Source: Zygnema circumcarinatum (Eukaryota > Streptophyta > Zygnematophyceae > Zygnematales > Zygnemataceae). Taken from it: a stretch of 35,487 bases of DNA. The notes below the pieces were generated by a model. That model did not search any database, had not been told where the DNA came from, and was given only the letters and a program-made list of their open reading frames with translations. The stretch is from contig CM074807.1 in assembly GCA_037447605.1 (NCBI GenBank), positions 4,111,993 through 4,147,479 on the forward strand, given 5' to 3'. Positions 7,484 to 18,260 of the stretch are shown piece by piece (the stretch's first letter is position 1; each line of letters starts with the position of its first letter). Position numbers and translations under genes: made by a program.

Positions 7484-10400
7484 ATGGCTCTTCCCTTTCA
7501 TAGAGAAGCTGTGGCGCCCGTGGTGCCGGCACAGGTTGGAGTTTGTGGAAACTCTTTCTTATGTTGTTGTTGTTTCCTGCCAGTCGGCTCTGATTATTTC
7601 TTGCAGCAAGAGTCATTTTTGGCCCTTTCCCTCATCCGCGCTGCCTATTCTTTGCAAAAAATAAAAATAATAATAAGAATTGTCAATACAAAAAAAAAAT
7701 CTTCATTCCCCGTGCTTGATCTGTAGCAACTATAGTGACGATCTAATTGTTCGAGTTCAAGAATCTTGCAGCCGGCAGCTTTGGTGGAGTTTCGAGCGGG
7801 GCGAATGATATTTGATGGACGAAAAGTCGAACCTGATACCCGCAGGGGTTTAGTGAGAATCATTCGGGTCAGAAATTTAGTGCCTTTCCCCTCATAAAAA
7901 TCCTAAAGTTGCGCTGGTAGAAACCCGAAGGAGAAGTCGAACATTTTTTTTTTCGCGTAAATTTATCAGAATCTGGAGTTGATGACCTGCAACTGGTCAG
8001 GCATTTTTGCAAAAGCGTGACTTGAACATTAACCTTGAGCTGGACGCTCTCGTTGTTTTGCTTCGCAGGGAATGGAAAGGTTCAATGAATTGTAGGCGTT
8101 CAAGTCCAAGAGGGCTAAAGCTGAGAGGATGTTCATAAAGTAATGGGAATTTTTATTATGTCTTTTGGCTTGACCGCAGACAGATGATGGCCTGTTGCAC
8201 TTTCAATGGTCGGATCGCATCACAGGAGCCGTCGAGGAGGACCAAATTGTATTTCCAGAGGAGGCTGTTTTTGAAAAGGTGCGTAGTTCATTTATGCACT
8301 TGTTAGGTTTGGGCATTAAGGCCTTTCTCTGAAGACTATATACGGGAACCAGATCAGATAGAGCGACACTTCTATCAACTACTTCCTGTTTTCCTGCAAA
8401 AACTGAAGGGTCTTTTGTTTTCTGCAGGTCTCCCAATCCAGTGGCCGTGTATACTTGCTCAAGTTCAAACACGATGATCGAAAGCTTTTTTTCTGGATGC
8501 AGGTAAGTTGGTTTAGGCGTTGAATACCCGCCTTGGAAAGTCTGGGAGCTATCTTTAATTTATCATTGAAGTTTCTGTAATGCTTCCTTTATGTCCGGAC
8601 CAGAGTTGGAAACGGGCCTTGTCTGACAGGGTAACACTGCAAGCTACACTTTGGCAGGAATCTCAGCAAGGGCAAGACTCCAGTCTTTGTGAGGCAGTGA
8701 ATCGGGAGCTGAACAATGTGGAATGTAAGTTTGAACTGAACCTCTATCCAGCAATTGTGGATTCGTATCAATATATATTAATTTGTTTTGTGGATCTGTC
8801 ACGTTTACTTTTGGTTTTGTGTTCCGCATACATGACTAACTCATCGAAGATTCATCTCTTCGATTTCCGAAGATTTCTGATTTTTGAAGTTACAAGTATG
8901 GGACTTATCTTCCATTGCAGGGATCGATGGAAATGTCGATGCAGATGACCAAGATTATGATGAGGAGATGCTGGAACCAATGCTCAGGTACCAAGAAACC
9001 TACCTTGGGCATCAATTCAGCATTTGAATAGCGTCCAATCATTTTAACTAGCATGTATTTCTTCATTCACACTGTGAATGGATAGCAAGAGAACGTGATC
9101 AGAACATCATCAGAGAGTGTCTGATCCAGCTTGTACTCGGTTGATATTCTGGGGCGTGATGCTATTTCCGAATTGGCTCATGCCTTTGTATTCGAGTGAT
9201 GAAGGGTGCATTTTGGCGGTCGACTCTTCTGACTCGCATGCTGTTATTTTACTTCTGCGTGATTGCGAAGACAGAGATGAAGAAGCTGTGAGTCTGTCTG
9301 AGACCACAAATCCTCCCGATTCAAACACTGAAGCAGCTGCCGATGCTACAAACTCAGGAGCAGCACCTCAAACGATGCCTGTCCGAGAAGATGCGCAAGC
9401 AACAGGCAGCTTTTGGCCCCCAGCTGCTGGAAGGGGCCAAGTGCAGCTTTCTGACTTGCAAAACATTCTCTCAGGCCTCGGACAGCTTGCAGTTCCTGCT
9501 GGTATGACAATAGTAGTTATCTGGATTAGTCATTTCTTGCTAGAGCTTCCCAGCTTCGTTACTTGTTACCTTTCTGGTCTTCCTTGTATTGTATGCTACC
9601 TCTGGTGATAAAAAATTATCTGTCTATTTCTCCTGGCAAGGCCTGAAATTATGAACTGCTGCTTGGAATTGAGCAGGGTAGCAGTCTGCTCAAAGAACGT
9701 CCACATTGGGCTTGAAACTGAATAATGTGAGGTTGTGGGGACGTTATGGTTGCGGATGCTCTTGTTAGAACTATTTTTTCTCATCAAAGGATTTGCACCG
9801 ATTACGATGGGATTTGACCATTTCCTCCAGCGTCCTGCAGGTTACACAACAGCAGCTGACATAGGCCCGAGTCTAACCGAGGTCCTGAAGCCTGAGTTTG
9901 TTCTTCCGCTGTTGCAAAATGTTGGCGTTCAAGAGCGATTGGCCCCTTACTTGCCAGAGGTAGGAGGGAAGATGGACTGCTGTGTCTTCATTCCTTTTGA
10001 TCAAGTATACAAACTCCTCATCAGTCTGTCAATTGACTGGGATGCTTGGGATATTTGGATCAGAAATGGTTTGGAAGCTTGTTGTTTAAGTGCTGCGAGC
10101 TCCACTTCCACAGGGTTGCCTTAGAAAGGAAGGTAACAAAGATTTGATTAGGAATGGACGTTGTATATATTATGCAGGGTTTGAGAACGTCTGAGGCTAT
10201 GCGCGATTTGATTCAAAGCCCTCAGTTCCATCAACAACTTGAAGTCTTTTCACATGTACGTCTTCACCTTTCTTTTCGAAGTCTAGAGTTTTATTTTTCT
10301 TAATGGATTTGCCGATATTGAAGTTGAGATGCGTTTTGCACAGAGTTATTGTGGGCGAACTTTTAGCTCTACCCTCAGCTACAGGTCGCAGGCATGGCTG

Positions 10401-11135
10401 TTGCTGGAGTTACGTGTAACTGCTAGATAAAGCCGTGCAGCAAAAACCAGTGAGATTTGAGCAATCTAGCATAGTATGGGAGGCTTTTCTGTCTAGCTGA
10501 TGTTTCAAAAAGGATACAAGAGCATTGAGCGCAGTGCCATCATGTGTGGTGGAGTTATATCACCTGAATCCTTGAGCCACATGAGTCAGGCATTGATGTA
10601 ACTTGCAGCTTTTAGATCGACGGCTTAATCAGTTATTGGCTGTACCCAGTGTTTGAATTGCAGCGCGTTTATATTCCACTCTCTTTTGGTGTGCAGCTTC
10701 TTCAAAGCGGACAGGTTGATTGGAGTCAGTTTGGAATCGATTCCTCCAACTGTGAGTTGCACACCGTGTCCTTTTCCGTCAACAGTTGGGGATTTTCTTC
10801 TTTGAATTTGCCTTTCAAATTCTTAGCCTCACTTTGAGTTTTGGATTATTTTGCTGCCAGATGGACTTGGGGTCACGGCCTTCCTGTCGGCCGTAGAGGA
10901 CCTTGTCCAGGCGAGTTCGACTGCCGAGGAATCTGCAGCTGCAGAGGCTTCTGCCAAAACTTCAGGGCCTGCCACCAATCCAGATGCAGGGAACGCTGAA
11001 GAATCGTCGGCTCCAGGGAGCAAGGCAGGGCAGCCGGGACAAAGGAGAGAGCCTGACGGAGATGATGGAAAGGGGTTGAATAGCAGTGAGAAAAAGAGTG
11101 AAGGGAACAGTCATGCCATGGACGAAGGGCACTGA
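7484..11135 (+). CDS. RPN13: 26S proteasome ubiquitin receptor RPN13 (ADRM1), 11 exons
   Basis: RPN13 sits on the 19S particle, binds ubiquitin through its N-terminal Pru domain and recruits the deubiquitinase UCH37/UCHL5 through a C-terminal DEUBAD domain. Exons: 7484-7534, 7772-7867, 8180-8278, 8428-8502, 8658-8724, 8921-8987, 9275-9501, 9841-9959, 10178-10255, 10697-10751, 10861-11135; all introns GT-AG; 402 residues. Pru domain at ~18-130: [30 protein letters not shown] and [19 protein letters not shown]. An acidic/Ser-rich linker spans ~130-200. The DEUBAD region (~205-335) has [43 protein letters not shown] and [13 protein letters not shown] low-complexity acidic/basic tail closes the protein. 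The length is near human ADRM1 and longer than the Arabidopsis protein, mostly because of linker and tail. Confidence 0.93.
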
Positions 11136-11900
11136 CAGATGCAAAGGGAGCTATGGCTTTCACGCTTTTGGAAGTAAGGGATGTATTGTTTATGGAAGGA
11201 GGTCGTGGGGATGAATGGCTTTCCTTGGCAAGCGTATGGATGTTCCTTTTGTTTGGTGGCGGCTTTTACTCATGCATGTGTCACGTACATACAGGGAATG
11301 CATGTGCCGTGCATGATGCACTGTTGCGCTATGCTTTGATGTTGGGACTTTTGAATCCTAAAAGGGCACCGAGAAAGAGACATGAAAGTGTACTCTTGTG
11401 GGACCAATTGTGGCCATCAAACTCGTATCGTTTTCTATCAACGACGCAGATTCTATGCTTTCGCGATGGTTCCAATCTTACTTGTGATTTGCGAAATGCA
11501 GGTCCATTCCAAGTTACCAATTAAGAGTAAAACACATCGAATAGATGAAGGAGGTCAGACAAGCATTCTGCCTTTGGAGCAAAACCTGCATAGAAACGTT
11601 CGCCGACCAGAGACCGATCGCCGCAAGGCGAGCACCCGCCGGCGGCGAACGCTACAGACAAAAAGCGCCGTCGTCGGGCCACGCGGCGGTCGGTGATAGG
11701 CCGATCCCCGCGAGTTATAGGGAAGGGTTGACCTCCCGGAGGCGAGTTGAACTCGACGACTTCGACACGGTTGACCGAACGCCATGTAGGAGCCACGTCG
11801 ACGCCATGATGGCGCCACGTGGATTCCACGTGGGGGGCACGTAGAGTTCTATGGTGGCAACTGTTAATTGATTAGGCGCAGATTCTCGTTGGTTCTCACA
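11136..11900. other. Intergenic region with GC-rich hairpin-forming block and G-box pair
   Basis: From ~11580 to 11840 the sequence turns GC-rich and CG-rich, unlike its flanks. ACCGATCGCCG (about 11613) and CGGCGGTCGGT (about 11684) form an imperfect inverted repeat, which may mark a decayed mobile element. The frames here on both strands are Arg-rich and look like composition artefacts. 11136-11580 is RPN13 3' flank without recognised features. Confidence 0.4.
11792..11833. promoter_or_regulatory. CCACGT cluster with two perfect G-boxes upstream of UFC1
   Basis: CCACGTGG occurs twice (11815-11822 and 11826-11833), starting 11 bp apart, about one helical turn, with a further GCCACGTCG at about 11792. 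CACGTG is the core bZIP/bHLH G-box, and CCACG is the core of ER-stress elements. The cluster lies ~200 bp upstream of the UFC1 start. Confidence 0.45.
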
Positions 11901-12031
11901 GAATCTGAATGTTTGGAACCATGGAACGGGTGAGGGTGAACGGAACTACGGGCCATGGAACGGCCGAGGAGGGAGGAGGCAGGTCTGTGAGGGGGCTGCG
12001 GAAGGTGGGGGAGAGGGAAGGGCCGGCAGCC

Positions 12032-13847
12032 ATGGATGGGTGGGACAACTCCACTAAGTCGGCGGTTCAGAAGATTCCTCTGCTGACTGTCAGGGCGGGG
12101 CCCAGAGACGGGGAGGCGTGGAAGAAGCGGCTCAAGGAGGAGTATCAGGTGAGCAGGGAGTTGTAAGGCTCGTGTGGATTTTAGGGTTCGAATGGATATA
12201 GGGAGTGGGAATGCATAGAGCTGCAATAGTTTTTAATAATTTTATCTTTCTTTTTTCCTTTTTTTTTTTTTTAAATTTCCCGGTTGGGATTGAAAGTTTC
12301 TGCCAAAACTGCTTTAGCTGGGGTGAACTGGTTGTGAGTGCCTTTCGGATTAGGGTTAGGGCGGATCAGGATGGTGTTTATGGCTAGGGTGAAAGCGAGG
12401 ATGTCGTTTTTGAGATATGCTTTGCAATGGGGCTAAGGCCTGGTTCCGGACGGAGGTTGTGGTCGTGGTTTCACGTGTAGCTTCGATCAATGCAAGCTAA
12501 AAGTTTCTGGTCACCCTCTTCACGGGCCCTTTGGCAAAGTTAGTGTGATTATTCATTTGAGAGTTAGATTTATGTTAATATCTGAAGTTTTACTTGGGTT
12601 GACGTATGGGTCAGTTATACCTGTAATTTAAAGCGAAAGCTTCCTGTTTATGCCGTGCTTACGGGATCAAACTACATTATGAAGTCCCCCTTGATAGGTG
12701 TGATCTGGAGAACTCGTGAGTTGGATGAGCTGTGGTGTATCTTCCAACTTTTGTCAGGACGACCTCTTTGGAGGTCCTTCATCTCTGCATGAACTCATTT
12801 TCTTAGTAGATGATTAATAATGTCTAATGAATAGTACCGGATGCGGGAGTGTGACTAACTGTTGCCGTCTTGCTTAAGTAATTAGCTGGTCCTGTACTGG
12901 TTAAGGGAACGAGCTTTTTTTTTTCTGTCGGCTTCATTAGGGTCGCCCATTTCATTGGCTCCCTATTTCCGCTCTCCCTCCTTTTTCCTTGCTTTCATGA
13001 TAGTCTCATATCTTTCCTCAGAACTCTTCAGGAGGATACGGTAGGAAATACCAAAACTGGTGGACGAAGGCAAAGAAATTGCACCTTAACGTCTTGCAAA
13101 AGATAGGTAGTCTCTGTGCTATAGTATCTGCATTGGCAGAATATTTCTGCACTGACATGTGAATAACGGAGCTTTCGTCTTTTTCTCCTGAACTGCAATT
13201 TCTTAATTCGATACGTTCTCTAATTTTACTGCGGTGACATCTCTCTTGCGTTTGCTTGTAGGCGCTTATTTCGTACATTCAGATCAATAAAGCGAAGGAT
13301 AATGATTGGTTCTCTTTGAGTCCTGCCAATCCTGAGGGTACCAAGTGGAAGGGCAAGTGTTGGTACATATACAACCTCCTCAAATATGAATTCGATCTTC
13401 AATTCGACATTCCAGTCACATACCCAGCCACGGCTCCGGAGTTGGAGTTACCTGAACTAGATGGAAAGACAGCCAAGGCAAGATGAATACCTTGTTGGAA
13501 CCACTGGGAAGTTGGCGGGGCCAAAATTGGGGATTAATTTTCAACTGGCTCAGCGAAGCCTAACTTAACATGGCAGCATTTCTTACAGCAACATTATGGG
13601 TCTTTGGTTTCTTCATGGAATGACGGCTGCTGTCCGATGGGGGGTGCAGATGTATCGCGGAGGGAAGATTTGCCTCACCATCCACTTCAAACCTTTGTGG
13701 GCGAAGAATAGGTGAAATGACGGGGCCTGTTACATACTGTCAAAGCTTTCAAGAGTTAGTTTTTTACTATATGACGTGGGTCGCGCCTCGGCTTTTGTAT
13801 TTGCTTTTTCTGTTCCAACAGAAACGCCTTAGCCACAGCTACTCACT

Positions 13848-13943
<96 letters not shown>

Positions 13944-14141
13944 TCTCTTACGAGCATGTCTATGTTCGTAATTCTGATTCCATTGTGATTTGAATGACTT
14001 TGCAGCCCTCATTTTGGGATCGCCCATGCTCTCTGTCTGGGGATGGGGCCGTGGCTGGCCGCTGAAGTGCCCCACTTGGTGGACACGGGCGTGATCCAAC
14101 ACAAAGACAACATCCCAAAAGACAAGGCATCGACTTCTTGA
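12032..14141 (+). CDS. UFC1: UFM1-conjugating E2 enzyme UFC1, 4 exons
   Basis: UFC1 accepts the ubiquitin-fold modifier UFM1 from the E1 UBA5 as a thioester and passes it on with the E3 UFL1; UFMylation acts mainly at the ER and ribosome. Exons: 12032-12148, 13262-13477, 13650-13711, 14006-14141; 176 residues (human 167). Landmarks: [76 protein letters not shown], then the active-site block [17 protein letters not shown] with Cys119. Intron 2 (13478-13649) has a GC-AG border (AAG/GCAAGA). Intron 3 carries a (CT)n repeat. The start at 12032 follows the family N-terminus; in-frame ATGs at 11909 and 11921 would add up to 41 residues. The last 39 coding bases are tandemly repeated downstream. Confidence 0.93.
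12149..13261 (+). other. UFC1 intron 1
   Basis: A 1113 bp intron with GTGAGC donor and TTGTAG acceptor. It holds T-rich stretches (12250-12275) but no recognised gene, repeat family or RNA. The short frames here are without family support. Confidence 0.7.
13848..13949. repeat. (CT)n microsatellite in UFC1 intron 3
   Basis: About 100 bp of nearly pure CT on the transcribed sense strand, with three interruptions near the right end (CTTT). It lies ~60 bp upstream of the intron 3 acceptor at 14005 and could serve as an unusually long polypyrimidine tract. Confidence 0.85.
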
Positions 14142-14188
14142 CCTCAAAGACAACATCCCAAAAGACAAGGCATCGACTTCTTGACCTC
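14103..14188. repeat. 43 bp perfect tandem duplication across the UFC1 stop codon
   Basis: The 43 bp unit starting AAAGACAACATCCCAAAAGA occurs at 14103-14145 and again at 14146-14188, apparently without mismatch. The first copy encodes the UFC1 C-terminus [12 protein letters not shown] plus TGA. The second copy is therefore 3' UTR. A perfect copy implies a recent event. Confidence 0.9.
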
Positions 14189-14591
14189 ATTTTGGCAGGA
14201 GAATAAAGATACGAGGGGCCACTACATTTAGGGGTTCCTTTTGTGTTTTTTAAAGTAGAGCTAGACCTAACTTTTGTATACGCTATTTTTGTCTTGATTT
14301 AAAACTGTAAATATCACGGCTGCCAGATGGATTGGTGGGTGTTAGACGAATCATGGATGGTTGCATATGTTGGGGAGGAGGTCAACCACTAATGAAGGTA
14401 AAGGAACTTTTGGACACATTGCATACGAATTCTCTGAGTAAATTCGCTCGATGTCAATTCCCTACCCATCTTATAGGAGTCGTCTAAGCATAGTCCTAAA
14501 AATCACAAACAAAAAAAGCCGAGGCAGCAAAAAAGTAGTGCCAGCCTAGCCTCTAAAGCTTCACTATGCCGACCTCAACCTTTGTGTCTAG
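14189..14591. other. Spacer between UFC1 and ADP-ribosyltransferase A (converging 3' ends)
   Basis: Shared 3' flank of two converging genes. It contains AATAAA at 14200-14205 on the plus strand, a usable UFC1 polyadenylation signal, and the sequence that recurs in unit 2 of the duplication. No other gene seen. Confidence 0.4.
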
Positions 14592-15763
14592 TTACTGGTA
14601 GAAAACGAGGAAGAGCGGCAAGCACTGCTCGTTGGTTGAGATGACAGAGTGTCCATTCACCTGCATACAAGCACAGGAGATGATCTGAAGATAATGGAAA
14701 GTAAACCTTAACCACTACTGCCCCAGCTGCTGTGTCCCAAGCACGCCCTCTGATGTAATAGCTCGTGCACGTACCGACTTGGAGTTTGTGGAAATCACAC
14801 GCGCTATAAACATTGCTCGGATTGTCCCTATGCGTGTTCTTGCACAAACAATGGCACAGAGTTATGGCCAGGCCCACTTGCTAAAGCACTAAAGACCAAC
14901 CAAATGGATGAAAGGTGAAGTGACCCACCTCTTACATCGGTATAGCCATGTGAAATACTTGCGTGATATGCAAAATATAGACCGGATCTTGTCTTCCCCA
15001 CGTCGAATCCATTGTCAATGATGCTGACAAGGTGATGGTGCTTGGTACCATGAAACATGAGCCTCTCGTGTGAATGCAACGCCGGAAGTTCATGGACTAG
15101 GAACAAAGTTCCCATGGCACCTTTGGGCATCGACAGCCCTGAAGCTCTGCTCGATGTTGTCATTCTGTTAAGGCATGAAAAGTACGTATCTTCGACATTC
15201 CTGTTTCGCACAAGAAAGGCCTCCACCAGCACGTGCCTGAAAGAACCATGAAGACGAAACGGAGTAGTCAACACTTTGAAAACATTGACCATTGTGGATT
15301 CAAATTGACATAATGAATAGCAACAATAGTTACAAAGAAAGACGAAGAACCTCGTGCACGTTGATAAGGTACACCTCAAGTTAGACTGAAAAAATACGCA
15401 ATACCATGAGAACCTTAAAGGAGTTCCGTTATGCTCTGCTGCTCTACGAGCCAGCATTGGCCGCTGAAAGGATTGTTAAAACTTCAGCACACAGCCAGAG
15501 GTTACCACTATCAGCAGTTGCAAGACCTGTTTGGAAGATGAAAAATCACATACCCTGGGAGAAGAGCTTGCAGCGCCGATGTGTCTGCACACAAAGGCTG
15601 AACATACATTGACATTGAGAGGCAGCAGGAGCCCAAATAGAGCAGCAACTGCTTCACAAACAATCTCACCGCTTATTATCTCCTTGTTTCCGACAGGAGG
15701 TTCGAAAAGCTTGCAATAGACATCATTGCTTGCACGCCCACTTTTTAATCCCGTAAAATTCAT
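14592..15763 (-). CDS. PARP-type ADP-ribosyltransferase domain protein, copy A
   Basis: A small protein with a PARP catalytic fold, predicted to transfer ADP-ribose from NAD+. Hand model: exons 15763-15670, 15584-15554, 15236-14929, 14827-14775, 14660-14592; GT-AG introns; 184 residues in frame. Family marks: FLVRNRNVEDTYF (the V..vqN..l...Y strand-helix), LMFHGTKHHHLVSIIDNGFD (NAD-binding His in HGT), SGLYFAYHASISHGYTD (the YFA tyrosine), AMFIARV and NEQCLPLFLVFY at the C-terminus. Where PARP1 and tankyrases have the catalytic Glu (PEYL), this has Leu (PLFL). The triad is therefore His-Tyr-Leu, as in mono-ADP-ribosyltransferases or inactive members. The N-terminus is uncertain, and upstream exons may exist up to ~16.1 kb. 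It resembles PARP11/12-like domains more than plant PARP1 or SRO proteins. Confidence 0.7.
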
Positions 15764-16389
15764 GCTCGGAAGCGAGATACCCACCTACAGCAAGGAGGTT
15801 CCCATTAGTGTGCGCCTTCGTGCAAGCCTTTCTTGCATCGATAGAGCGAATGCATGAATAATTGTAGCAGTGCCCGTAGGCGCCGAAGGACTCCATTGAT
15901 CTAGTTGCCCTTCTCTGTTTTACTTCGCAAATGGTGGAACGCAGTCCCTCTCAGTCTCCCTTGCTCCCTCCCCGTCTCCCAATTCAAGTCGGTGGGCAAC
16001 TTGCATGCGTACATCCACGAAGCGCGTTGTGGAGAACCTCGAAATCCTCCGATCAGCAAGGCGCTGCATGGCCGGCGACCGCACGCCCCTGCATGGCCGA
16101 AGCTTGCTCATGCAACTTTAGTAAAAGGGAGGGTCCCGTTCGGCCCAAATGAGAAAGCCGTACGCCCATCCATGCTCACCGCGCGTGATGTCTTCGGCTT
16201 TCCATGGTCTCGTTCTTCATCTTGTTTTCTATCGTTGGGATAGGAACAACAATATGAGAGGAGGCGCTGTACATAAAGAGGTGGCAAATCGAATGAAGTT
16301 GTTTCGTGGCCCCTAAGACTTTGTGCTCAATCTTTAGAGTATCCATGTTGATGTTGTCTATGGGACCGTCGCCTATGGGAACAGCTACC
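15764..16389. other. 5' flank of ADP-ribosyltransferase A and duplication junction
   Basis: The minus strand holds sequence homologous to that upstream of copy B. It includes QERLARRRTLMGTSLL followed by TAG, where copy B has QERVVRECMLLGTSLLLK, so an additional 5' exon may exist or have decayed. The junction between duplication units lies at about 16110-16370. No other gene is supported. Confidence 0.35.
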
Positions 16390-16465
16390 GAAGTACCCCA
16401 CTTGGTGAACCGGCCGTGACCCAACGCACCGTCCCAAACGACAAGGTATCGACTTCGTGACTGAA
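16390..16465 (+). pseudogene. Remnant of UFC1 exon 4 (C-terminal coding end)
   Basis: GAAGTACCCCACTTGGTG at 16390 and TATCGACTTCGTGA at 16447-16460 match the UFC1 exon 4 sequence at ~14070-14141 (GAAGTGCCCCACTTGGTG and CATCGACTTCTTGA). Several substitutions and a short deletion lie between them, breaking the frame. It marks the left end of duplication unit 2. Confidence 0.75.
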
Positions 16466-16985
16466 GGAGGTGCAAAGGACCATTACGTTTGGGGCTGTTT
16501 TTGTGTCGAAGTCAAGTCAATCAAGTCTTCGCTGATTACTGCTATACCTATTTTTTGCATACGCTCTTTGGCTTTTTGCTTCAGAATTATAAATACCATA
16601 TAGTTACTTTTGCTGACAAAACGATGGATGGATGGTGAATGGTTGGGTGGGTGTTGGACAGATGATGGAGGACTGAATGATTAAGGAACAGCAGCAACAG
16701 CAACAAATGAAGGCAAGGGAACGTTTTTGGCACAGCGCATTTCTAAAAGCTTGACCCCGAGTTCAGCCCCAGCTAGTTTTAAGGGATGCTGCAAGTACAA
16801 GTGAGCAAACTTTCTGGGTGCCCATTTCCTACATCTGATGACGCTTTGTTTCTTTATCCTCGTATACTTTGAAGAAACTCGTCAAGTACAGTCAAGCCAA
16901 AAGCAAAAAAAAACTGAGGCACCGATAGAAAAAAACGTGACAAGCTTAGCCTCTGACCTCTACCCACTTCATATGTGGCTGCTGT
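16466..16985. other. Spacer in duplication unit 2
   Basis: Diverged copy of the UFC1 3' flank with ATGG-rich repeats near 16620-16670 and AGTCAAGTCAATCAAGTC near 16508. No coding frame with support. Confidence 0.4.
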
Positions 16986-18260
16986 CTACTTGTAAAAGAC
17001 GAGGAAAATGGGCTAGCACGGCTCACTAGTTAAGAACACAGTATGCCCTCTCACCTGCATACAAGCAAGCACGGAAGATGATGTGATCAAAGGCTACAGA
17101 CTCTGCCTGCTTGGAGGACGGTAGCAAATGGTGCCCCAGCTGCTATGTTTCAAACAGACCTCTCTGAAGAAGAAGCTCGGGCACGTACCGAGGTTGCCTT
17201 TGTGGAGTTCACACGCGCTATGAACATTGCTCGAACGGCTGCATGCCCAAACAGTCGCACAGAGTTATGGCGAGGCAGAAAAGACCAAGCAAGCAAACGA
17301 ACATGCTGAAGGATTGAAGGCAGGGGCGAAGCACCTTCTTCGTTTCTGTCGGTGTATTCATGCGAAACAGATGCGTTCTGTGCGAAGAATAGCCCGGACA
17401 GTGTCTTCCGCACATCGAATCCATGGTCGATGATGCCGAGGAGGTGAGCGTGCTTGGTGCCATGAAACATGAGCTGCTCATGTGGCTGCAAACTTTCGAT
17501 TCCGAAGTCTCGGAGCAGAGTGCCCAGGGCCCCTAAGGTCAAGGGACGTCTGGTCGAAGTTGTTATGCCGTTACGGCATGCAAAGTAAGATTCTTCAACT
17601 TTCTTATTCCGCACAACATAAGCCTCTACCAGCACGAATCTGAGCAAACCGAACCGAACAAAAAAAAAAAAAAAAAAAAATCAAGCCTAACCGTGCACCG
17701 TGAACCGTGCAAGCGGATCAGTAAAGTAAGCTCATTTGAAAAAGTTCAACCATGTCCTCAAAATCGACATCGCGAGTGGCAGCAATATCAGGAGAAGGAG
17801 CTCCCTGGAACATCGAGAAGGTAAGGAATGCTCGAAAAGAATGCAACCGGTGGATGTAAAGAATTTTCAAGTCTGAACGGACAGCCTGCAAATACTAAGA
17901 TCACCAGTTGTAAGGTGCTTTTTGGAAGTCGGAAAATTCACATACCCCGGCAGAAAAGCCTCCAGCGGTGACGTATCTGCACAAAAACGATGGAGCATGT
18001 TTTCGAAATTGAGTGGGAGCACTTGTGCAGTCAGAGCACCATGTACTCGCTTTACCGCTTAGCAACTCTTTCTTTCCAGCAGATCTTTCCGCCCAGTCTT
18101 TCAAAAAGCAGAGCAATAGACAGCACTGCTTGCATGGAGACTCAACAGCAAAACCTCCACCACAGTAAGATATCCGCAAGTTTCACTTTCAGAAGCGACA
18201 TACCCACCTTCAACAGTAACGAGGTTCCCAAGAGCATGCACTCGCGTACAACCCTTTCTT
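16986..18260 (-). pseudogene. PARP-type ADP-ribosyltransferase, degraded copy B
   Basis: Tandem copy of the gene at 14592-15763. Recognisable exons: 17976-17946 (31 nt, same size as in A), 17639-17335, 17238-17189 and 17054-16986. FHGTKHAHLLGIIDHGFDV keeps the His, but the catalytic Tyr is Phe (SGLFFAQNASVSHEYTD). The last exon has an in-frame TAG at 17013-17015 that would remove the final nine codons, homologous to the A C-terminus. The exon upstream of the 31 nt exon (about 18150-18058) is frameshifted with a TGA relative to A. The splice sites are still intact. Best read as a decaying pseudogene, although a truncated protein cannot be excluded. Confidence 0.7.
17661..17680. repeat. Poly-A run
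   Basis: About 20 consecutive A on the plus strand, inside the intron between the 31 nt exon and the HGT exon of copy B. It is absent from the matching place in copy A. This is either a simple-repeat expansion or the tail of a small retroelement; no flanking element is evident. Confidence 0.6.

Noticed and set aside
10829-11163. Minus-strand frames over the RPN13 last exon
   Set aside because: Antisense of the low-complexity C-terminal tail of RPN13; no family signal.
14775-14936. Copy A of the ADP-ribosyltransferase as frameshifted
   Set aside because: With donor GTAAGAG/GTGGGT and acceptor GCATAG/GG the AMFIARV block joins in frame, and copy B has the matching intron (GAAGAAG/GTGCTT to GCATGCAG/CC). 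The apparent shift is an intron.
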